From Cryptomeria japonica (taxonomy: Eukaryota > Streptophyta > Pinopsida > Cupressales > Cupressaceae): a stretch of 64,000 nt of DNA. Below the pieces are notes generated by a model. It made no database searches and was not told the DNA's origin. It saw only the letters and a program-made list of their open reading frames with translations. The DNA is taken from assembly GCF_030272615.1 (NCBI RefSeq), contig NC_081411.1:208350244-208414243 (forward strand), read 5' to 3'. Both the position numbers and the translations under genes were made by a program. Below are positions 56,694 to 64,000 of the stretch, in pieces; positions within the stretch are counted from its first letter, which is position 1; each line of letters begins with the position of its first letter.

Positions 56694-59502
56694 ATGAACA
56701 ATATGAAATCCAAGGAAGAATATATGGTCGAGGTTTGCCGTTCAGATGGAGGTCTTTTGCAGTCTTGGTTCAGAGCCAAGATCATTTCATGTAAGCCAGA
56801 TGGTTACCGAGTTGAGTATGACAACCTCTTAAATGACCATGGGAAACATTTTGTGGAAGATGTGCGAGCTGATGCAGTTCGACCAGAACCTCCTCGTATG
56901 ACAGAAATAAGAAAATTGGCACCTGGGCATATGGTTGAAGTGTATGATAATCTCTCATGGAAGGTGGGTAAAGTTCTCAAAGCTTTACCTGGCAGATTAT
57001 TTGTTGTAAAATTGATGGAATCATTACGGCAGAGAACATTTCACCAGTCTGTTATCCGTCCCCGGCTGTTTTGGGAGAATGAAGGATGGCTGCATAATGT
57101 TGAGGTACAAAATGATTTCACAACTTAGTTCTTGATTCGAGTTTTGATATGTATATATCTTCTAAAATGAAAAGTGCATAAGTGTTTTTTATTTCTTGCA
57201 TGTTTTAAAGAATTCTCATGGATTAAGTTTGACTGAAAATTCTACAGCTACTGCTTTACATATTTGCATTTTTGACTGTGAAGTTTCATGTTCTTTCCTT
57301 TGTTTCATTTTTAGTTAGGAGTAGACGGAATTCCCATATTATTTGTTGTCCAATCTCTATATCTCCTGTTCTTCTTTCTGTACGAATATTGCTATTTCTT
57401 GATTGATTTTTAATATGGTTATTACTTTTTTCATGTTTTCATATCTGGGTTTACAGGGACTAAGTGCCGTACCAGTATCTGTTATCGATATCTTGTTAAT
57501 TCTGTCCTTACTGTTTGGTGTACAATGGTTTGAGAATTTTTGTGCTTTGGATAATCAATTGTAGTTTTTTCAGTCTTGCATCCAAGTAGTCCTCGTAAAT
57601 CATATGTTTTGTGGAAATGAACTTTTTTAATGTCAAAGAGGCTTCATTTATTGGAACAATTTAATGTCAAGCCAATTGTTTAGCAGTTTATCCATCTAAT
57701 ATTTATGTTATATCTAGTTATGATATTGCATGAAGGTTGTAAACAATTAACAACTATAATTTTTAGATCTGAGATGTAACTTGCCATGAACATAAGATAG
57801 TAATATGAGATGTAGAACACAAATTATATTGCTTGATTCCTTTTGTGATTGTCGATCCTCAGTTCTTTGAAATATCTGTAGAGTAAGTGGCTAGCTTCTA
57901 ACAAACTTGGGGGGGATGGCTGGAGAATACACTGTAAATCTCAGGAAGAGGTGACTGAGTTCTTGTATTAAACATATCTAATGAATATTTTAAAATTTAT
58001 GATTATCAACTAACAGATAAAATATGATTTTCATACTTTTTTTTTTTGATAAAAGATTGATAATAGCGGACAAATGATCTTCGCATAATTTTTTCTCCCT
58101 GTTTTTACATCTTTAAAAGATTATTATAATTGTCCTATGTTTCACTTTTTGAGGGCATCTGGAAAGTTTAAAGACTGCTTTGTGCACAGGTCAAGTGTTA
58201 GTCTAAATTCCGATGTATTAAAAAAGGGAACAAAAAAAACACATTTTTGGTTTATATGTAATCTGCATGTAGGGAATGGCCTTGTGCCAGAGGGTAAACA
58301 GAGAAAGGCTTGGCAATGCCAGTATATCATTCTCCGTTCCTGTTTTGTGAGGTGCAGGGCGGATATTTTGAGCATCTTTGATGAGTGATGACACATTTCT
58401 GCATACATAACTAAATGGAGGATTTATTTCACCTCTAAGATCTTCTAACTACCAATTTTGTCTACTGATATTATGTTTTGGATCTAAGATTTTGTTAAAT
58501 TATTACTGTACTGAGGTTTGTCCATGTTATTTGAAAATTTATTGAAAATAAATTAAGGCTTATATAAGAAGTCGTATTTGTTTCAATTGCCCATGCTTAT
58601 TTTTGTGTATTTGCATGCAGGCTGGTGGAGATCATTTACTGAAAATGGGATTTCAAGTCCAAAAGAAGTTGCATTTTGGAAATCAATTTCTGGAACTAAA
58701 TGTGGAAGCAAATGCTGGATACAATGAACATGAACAAGTTGAGGCTGAATTCACCCATAACAAACTTCTAACAAAGAATCTAAAAAGAAAGGCAGGCAGT
58801 CAAGTGCAATGTGCCCATAGAGGAGATGTTTTGAAGACTAAAGATGCCTCTCAGAAAAGGAGTGCAACTAAGAAGTTTAGGCAACAAGAGGTCTTAGCAG
58901 AATCAGCCTTGCCTTTGCTGGAAAAGGTAGATCCATTTTCTCCACACAGAAAACTCGTGAGTGAGGAACGTGAAGCTGAAAGCATTCAGTGCTCTGTAGC
59001 TAGTAATAGCAGTAGCAATGAGTTAAATTATGTGTTACATTCTGATAATAAGAATATAAAACACAGTCTCAATGAAAGTCATTTTGATGATGCTCAGTCT
59101 TCTTGTGAATGTCCAAATGGGAGGCAAAATGAATCTTTTTCTGAAAATGAAGAAGAATCTAAATTACATCAATTAGAAATTCATGCATATCGTTCTACAA
59201 TAAGAGCTTTCTATGCATCTGGGTGTTTAACCTGGGGGCGAGAAACCTTGCTGTCAAATCTCCGTCTTGAACTACACATTTCTGATGATGAGCACCTATC
59301 TGAGTTGACATGGTTGAGCTCTACAAAAGTCCAAAAATCAGAACTTCATGCATACAATTCCACAATGAGAGCTTTTCATGCTTCTGGGAGTTTAACTTGG
59401 GGGCGAGAAGCCTTGTTAACAAATCTCCGTCTTGAACTGCATATTTCTGATGATGAGCATTTGTCTGAGTTGACACGGTTGTGCTCAACAAAAGTTCTGT
59501 AA
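56694..59502 (+). CDS. Agenet (Tudor-like) and tandem ENT domain protein
   Basis: Coding exon 1 is 56694-57104 (donor GTACAA), the intron 57105-58620 (acceptor GCATGCAG), coding exon 2 58621-59502; phase 0, about 430 residues. Residues 8-67 and 74-137 form two Agenet modules (YMVEVCRSDGG, FRAKIISCKPDGYRVEY; GHMVEVYDNLSWKVGKV). A Lys-rich low-complexity middle (KNLKRKAG, KKFRQQ) could direct nuclear import. Residues about 319-375 and 375-430 are two ENT domains (HAYRSTIRAFYASG...LTWGRE...LRLELHISDDEHL, then a near copy). Agenet domains bind histone tails and ENT is the EMSY N-terminal domain, so a chromatin role is likely. Plant relatives usually have one ENT. No disruption is seen; this is the only convincing host gene here. 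Confidence 0.88.
59165..59500 (+). repeat. 168-bp in-frame tandem duplication encoding two ENT domains
   Basis: The unit from about 59165 recurs from about 59333 with period 168 bases (56 codons). Nucleotide identity is high, with runs such as AAATCTCCGTCTTGAACT and TTTCTGATGATGAGCA shared. Both units keep the ENT core residues. Confidence 0.9.
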
Positions 59503-59746
59503 GTTAACTTTTCTGTAAGATTCATTCAGTCATAGGTAATTCAAGATTATTTCAGGATTGCCTTTTGAGTTATTGGTTCCCGTGAGCACAAGTTTCTGCA
59601 TTCCCCTTGCTTCTGCTTGCAGAAAGGATATGATGAACAGAAAAGTTTTCATAGCTCATAAATTTATGTTACAAATATATAAGAAGTTGGCAAAGCATAG
59701 GCAGCCAAGCAATGTACTTACAATTTTTTTGTACCATAGTTTCTGA
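59499..59746 (+). other. Possible alternative last intron and exon
   Basis: The stop codon at 59500-59502 is part of a GTAAGT donor at 59499. A CTTGCAG acceptor ends at 59622. Splicing would remove the stop and keep the frame open to TGA 59744-59746, adding about 42 residues with no recognised domain. Either the stop is used or this is a retained-intron form. Confidence 0.4.
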
Positions 59747-59753
59747 CTTATTA

Positions 59754-59759
59754 AATAAA
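59754..59759 (+). terminator. Candidate polyadenylation signal
   Basis: AATAAA about 250 bases behind the stop codon and 8 bases behind the alternative stop. Confidence 0.4.
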
Positions 59760-61655
59760 TCCCATCTGAAGTGTCTCAAGTTCTCAACTTATGGCCAACT
59801 GCCATGCCACTTTGTGGAATTCACCATAGGCAGCCAATCAATGAGCCTATGAAAAAATTGTACCATAGATTCTCATTTGTTAATCTCAAATTCTGGTCCT
59901 TAAAATCATCAACAGGTGATGACCATTTTCTTCAAAGTTGATATCATTGTGATATGATAAGTAATGAATATGTATGTCTTATATTGATACTTGTCTTGCA
60001 AAGAAGGTTTGGATAGAAAGTGTCATTCCTTTTTAGTCTGGTGGATCTTCCTTGATTATAAAAAGCAGTCAAAGCCTAATTTTTAATTTTTAATGCCTGT
60101 ATATCAGATGTTTAATGTAGCTTTAGTGAGGTATAACGTTTGGTGCTTGTTTCTTTGTATTATTATGCTCACTGACAATAAATCTTGTTTAAGATTTGGC
60201 ATATTTCTTCTCAGTTCATCTTCTATAGTTGTTAATTTTCTATTCGGTTTCATTGGGTACACATTTTCTTAATTTAATTTAAGAAAATGGACCATTTAAT
60301 GAGTTTTAATGTGAAAAACTGAGCTTGACTAATAATTGTTTTGTTCACAATTCAAGTGCTGAGACAATTGTTTTAGAGCTTTAATAGAATTTATTTTTAC
60401 GGATGTATTGTCTTTTCCTTTAATCCTAATCTTTTCCTTAAATGCTAAGAAATTGGACAATTTAATGAATTTTAATGTGAAAAACTGAGCTTGACTAATA
60501 AATTTTTTGTTCACAATTCAAGTGCTGAGACAATTGTTGTAGAGTTTTAATAGAATTTATTTTTACGTATGTATTGTCTTTTCCTTTAATCCTAATCTAG
60601 GCAGCTGCAGACATGAGAGTTGCGGATTATCTATATTTTATCCATTCTGGATTTCACTCTATCAATCTATGGAAATTCATTTCAAGAATCAGATTCTTCT
60701 GACTTGTTTAGTGTTTACATAATTGGGTTTACACTTCTTATTTGATTTTTTCTAAGTTACCGATTTGGTTTTTATAGATTATATGTACCTCTATATGTAA
60801 TCCCCTTTCTGTGGACACCACCAAGAATTCTGTTTTGTTTTGCCCCCAAGTGGGCCAGGGGAGCATCTGGGATGAAATCTAGTAAACCATGGAAACAGCA
60901 AAGATAAAACCCATGATACCAAGTGGCAGACACTCAAAGGCTATTTCACAAGGTCCATGTGTTCATGTTTGAACTTGGCGAGGGAATTTAAAAAAAATGT
61001 GGAATAAACATGTCAACTGATAAGATTTGGAAATGATTTCTGACTAAATTTAAATAAATATAAATTTGCAATGTTTTTTTATATAAATGTATTGTATTAA
61101 ATTTAAAATTTAAATGAGTTTAAAAATATTAGAAGTTAAATAAATTTAAACTATTCGAATCAAATAAACTTAAAAATGAAAATTTAAATCTAACCTAAAT
61201 ATAATTAATGATGAGTTTGGGTTTTCAGATTTATGGGTCTGGTCAAAAGACTTTTGGTGGTTGGGTTTGTGTTGGTTTTGTTCATACAAAAACATTTCAA
61301 ACATATAAGGCTTTTCTTCAATACATAATAAATAAATATAGTAAAATAAAAAATTTCAGCATCCATCCATTAATTAAAATAACTAGTAATATGATTGTAT
61401 ATAAACAAGAAATACAAAGATGCATTAATATAAAATATATTAATATTAATGTGAATAAATTGAGTAGAATGTGCAGAATATTGCAGAAGGGCTACGGAGT
61501 GAAGGAGTGTTGATGCGAGCTATCGAGTGTAGATGGGCATGGATTCCATGCTGCTTTGTTGTGCAAAGACAAGGGAAAGGCTCAGTCCAATGACAGCCAC
61601 ATGCGGATTAATGAATTAATGGGTTATCGTGAGGTCTGATCCAATTAGGGCTCTG
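59760..61655. other. 3' flank, AT-rich, no gene
   Basis: It holds the 166-bp duplication (separate entry). 61010-61200 is AAATTTAAA-type low complexity. The frame 61208-61513 shows no family signal. Confidence 0.6.
60282..60598. repeat. 166-bp tandem duplication
   Basis: 60282-60430 and 60448-60598 are near-identical, with blocks such as TGTGAAAAACTGAGCTTGAC and TCAAGTGCTGAGACAATTGT, period 166. Non-coding. Confidence 0.9.
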
Positions 61656-63295
61656 ACAGGTGACAAACCCTTGTCCTCTACTCCTTCAGCTCCTCAGACG
61701 ACCTTTCCTCTTGCAGCTTCGTTTTTTGTTGAGGGCTACAAAAATTGGTGTAACCCCTTCCACGAATGCAGCTAGTTCTCCAAATCCTAGATTGTTGCGG
61801 CAAGCCCTAATTTGTCTCACAATTAGCCTCTTGAGGGCTTTGTCGCTTCCCCCTCCCAGGATATAGTTCCTGCTTTGATATTGAAGGACTTGCATCTGTG
61901 CAATCTTGGTGACTCAGAGGTTTTGTTGGAGGAGGCTCCTTTTGATTTTCATGTTTTGGATTCGTGCATTGAGGAAGTTTCTGCGAAGGTTGGGGAATCA
62001 ATCCATCATTAGATGCTTAAGCAAATGGCTGATAGTTGATCAGTTTGTTGCCTAGATGAAGTCCCGGTGCAACGTGACCACCCCAAAAATGGAAATTCTA
62101 GATTTTGTCTTTTTTCTCCTTCATTTCATTTTTGTGGAAGAATACATTTATGTGAAGTAGAATGGTCCTTGGTTTTATGGCCAGTTAGGCCTATTCATTT
62201 TTCCCTAGTCTCCTTTCTTTGATCTTGTAGTTGCCAAAATCAATTTCATCCCCATTTGGATCAAATTGTATAATCTTTCTTTGATCATGCACAATTCTGG
62301 GCTTATAAGCAGTATGATTGATCATATTGGTTCTCTTGTGAAGTTAGGTATAGATTCTAGGGCCTCCCATCATAGAGACACCAAGGTTTGTGCTATCATT
62401 GACATTTCAAAACTGGTACATCACTCAATTGCGATTCATTCTTCCCAAGACACTTGGACCCAATTTCTAAACTATGAAGGGCTTCCTTTCAGATGCTTTC
62501 GCTGCAACATGATCGATCACAAGATTGTTGGGTGTTCTTGTTCTAGACAAACTACTTAAAGGAAATTCAGTCCAAAAAATGGGGTAGGAAGTCGGGCACC
62601 CCTGATGAGGATTTTATTTAGTGCAACCAGGGTAAATTCTTTGCTCCTCATGAGGAGCCCATTCTTGTTCTTGTTGCTTCTGCGGCTGTCTCCTCTCCTT
62701 CAGACTTGTGGTCCCATTTTTCTCTCAACCCAAAGATATTTTCCTTGGTATAGCACAACATGGGGAGGATGCTGGTGATTGTCCATAATTTTGAGGGCTC
62801 ATATCCATTTTTGAAGGATCTTGATGAGGATTATGCAGATTTTAGAGATTTAGATGATTTGGTATTCTTGTTAAAAAATGCACCATTTCTCAGGCAACCA
62901 GTGGCATCTCTAAGCCAAACCTCCCTTTCAAAAGAAGAAAGGGTGCAAATTTGAAGTAGAAAAGCTTTGTATTGAAGGCTACATAGTAGTTTGGCAATGG
63001 TTCTCAGTGAACCATGGATGCCCCCTTCGCTAGGGGCATAAGGAAGGGGTTAGCAAAAAAGGCTAGATAAGGTGCTCTTGCATAATGGATGGTCTTGTTG
63101 GGATCTTAGTTGCTTTGCTTCTTGTGTTGTCTTCTTTGCTTTTGTGCTCTTTTTTGTTTCCTGAAGCTCTCTTTTAGGTTTTTTAGTGAGCTATGTATTC
63201 TTTATGCTCCCAATTGGTGGGTTTAAAGCGTTCTTATTTTTTAATTCGTTCTATATTTGGAGTAGCCCCTAATCCCAATCCCACAGTTTACCTAT
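61656..63295 (+). pseudogene. LINE derivative copy A: ORF1-like, no reverse transcriptase
   Basis: Broken frames encode a DUF4283-like domain (PIWIKLYNLSL near 62250, then ISKLVHHSIAIHSSQD) and a CCHC knuckle, CFRCNMIDHKIVGC (about 62495). A later frame, 62760-62954, has FEGSYPFLKDL and LDDLVFLLKNAPF. Then comes a 3' region ending CCCCTAATCCCAATCCCACA and an A-rich tail (ATAAAAAATAAAA) near 63290. No endonuclease or RT lies between, so this is a non-autonomous LINE derivative. The 5' end is not defined. Confidence 0.65.
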
Positions 63296-63403
63296 AAAAA
63301 ATAAAATTAATGTGAATAATAATCTTAACCTATATTAATATTCTTAGCATTCATATTAGTATATATTTAAGTAAATCAAATAAATTAAATGTATATATTT
63401 TTT
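63296..63403. other. AT-rich spacer between the two LINE derivatives
   Basis: About 110 bases of A/T-rich DNA between the two A-tails. No gene. Confidence 0.6.
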
Positions 63404-64000
63404 TGATTGGGAAATTGTGGGGGATTAGGGCCCACTCCCAAAATATGAGCAAATAAAAGAATAAGACCCATGAATGGGGAGCACAAAGAATATTGAACTA
63501 ACTAAAGAATCCTAAAAAGAGGGCTCAAAGGAAAAAAGACAACAGAGAAACAATGTTGGTGTAATCATAGAGACTATAAAACCAACTACCAACTAGGAAC
63601 TCCTCATCTAGGGCATCCATGGTCACTGAGTTCCATCATCGACCGCATCACGACCTTTGATTCGAAGCTTCTCAACTTTAGATTTGCATCCTTTCTTCCT
63701 TTTGATTGGGATGTTTGGTTTTTAGATGGCATTGGCAATTTGGGAAATGGTGCATTTTTAACTAGAACCTCAACCACCACATCATCTAAATCCAAGTAAT
63801 CAGCAAAATCATGTCGATCTTCCATAAAGGGGTAAGAGCCTTTAGAGTCAAACCCATTACCAGCCACCTCATCAAGTTGATTAAGACTAGGAGGAACTTC
63901 AAAGTGCTGTGAGGGGGTTGGCTCACTGGGAGGGGGGTTGGCTCACTAGGAGCACGAATGGCTTGAGAGGAGGGCGGCTCCTAAGGAGTGGCAGCAACAT
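63404..64000 (-). pseudogene. LINE derivative copy B, inverted, cut by the window edge
   Basis: In minus sense, 63867-63604 encodes FDSKGSYPFMEDR, YLDLDDVVVEVLVKNAPF and SDHGCPR, matching copy A in the same order. It is followed by the same 3' region (GGGCCCTAATCCCCCACA) and an A tail at about 63404. It lies tail to tail with copy A, about 110 AT-rich bases apart. The rest of ORF1 is beyond the window. Confidence 0.7.

Noticed and set aside
58137-58408. Overlapping short frames in the second intron of the Agenet-ENT gene
   Set aside because: Lie wholly inside the intron, are open on both strands and show no domain.

Overview
The window reads as nuclear DNA of a seed plant with a large, repeat-rich genome, quite possibly a conifer or other gymnosperm. 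The support is one sparse host gene with an Agenet-ENT architecture, plant-type LINEs with a DUF4283/CCHC ORF1, Tat- and Athila-type Ty3/gypsy elements, a plant mobile domain (PMD) reading frame, and an AT-rich background. The clade beyond seed plant is inference.

Layout, left to right. 1-2860 is a satellite built from a short self-complementary module with higher-order structure; a purine-rich tract follows to about 3570. About 4115-10705 looks like a degraded non-autonomous LTR retrotransposon (called E4 here) on the + strand, with a long non-pol reading frame and a 933-bp 3' LTR. 10.8-19.3 kb is AT-rich with only local duplications. 19.3-21.46 kb holds a LINE RNase H scrap and the leader, primer site and LTR of a truncated element (E3, minus strand). 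21597-32617 is a complete but decayed Athila-like element (E2, minus strand; TSD GTAGG). 32953-54227 is a LINE (about 6.3 kb without its insert; TSD AAAATATTTATACA), interrupted in the 3' part of ORF2 by a 14,948-bp Tat-lineage element (E1, minus strand, 38644-53591; TSD GAAAG), whose two 772-bp LTRs I find identical. 55.0-59.8 kb is the only convincing host gene: an Agenet-ENT chromatin-reader-like protein with a tandemly duplicated ENT domain. 61.6-64 kb carries two tail-to-tail copies of a LINE derivative that has ORF1 but no visible reverse transcriptase.

The most striking part is the 3' region of E1. Opposite to gag-pol it carries what looks like a small two-exon gene: TATA box, ATG in good context, 22-codon first exon, GTAAGT donor, 827-bp intron, CAG acceptor, PMD exon. 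The intron holds two arrays. One repeats a CGCGTCTGTG-type motif that also fills the gag leader, so that it faces the same way relative to each reading frame and is complementary along the genomic RNA. The other is a series of seven hairpins with a conserved loop (core TTGTGATGAACAGGG) and stems that differ between copies but mostly stay paired, as expected for a selected RNA or DNA structure.

The autonomous elements encode Gag, protease, reverse transcriptase, RNase H and integrase. E1 is intact apart from one amber codon between gag-pro and pol. E2, E4 and the LINE carry many stops and frameshifts. Many stops are TAG or TGA where CAG or CGA would be expected, consistent with decay of methylated cytosines.
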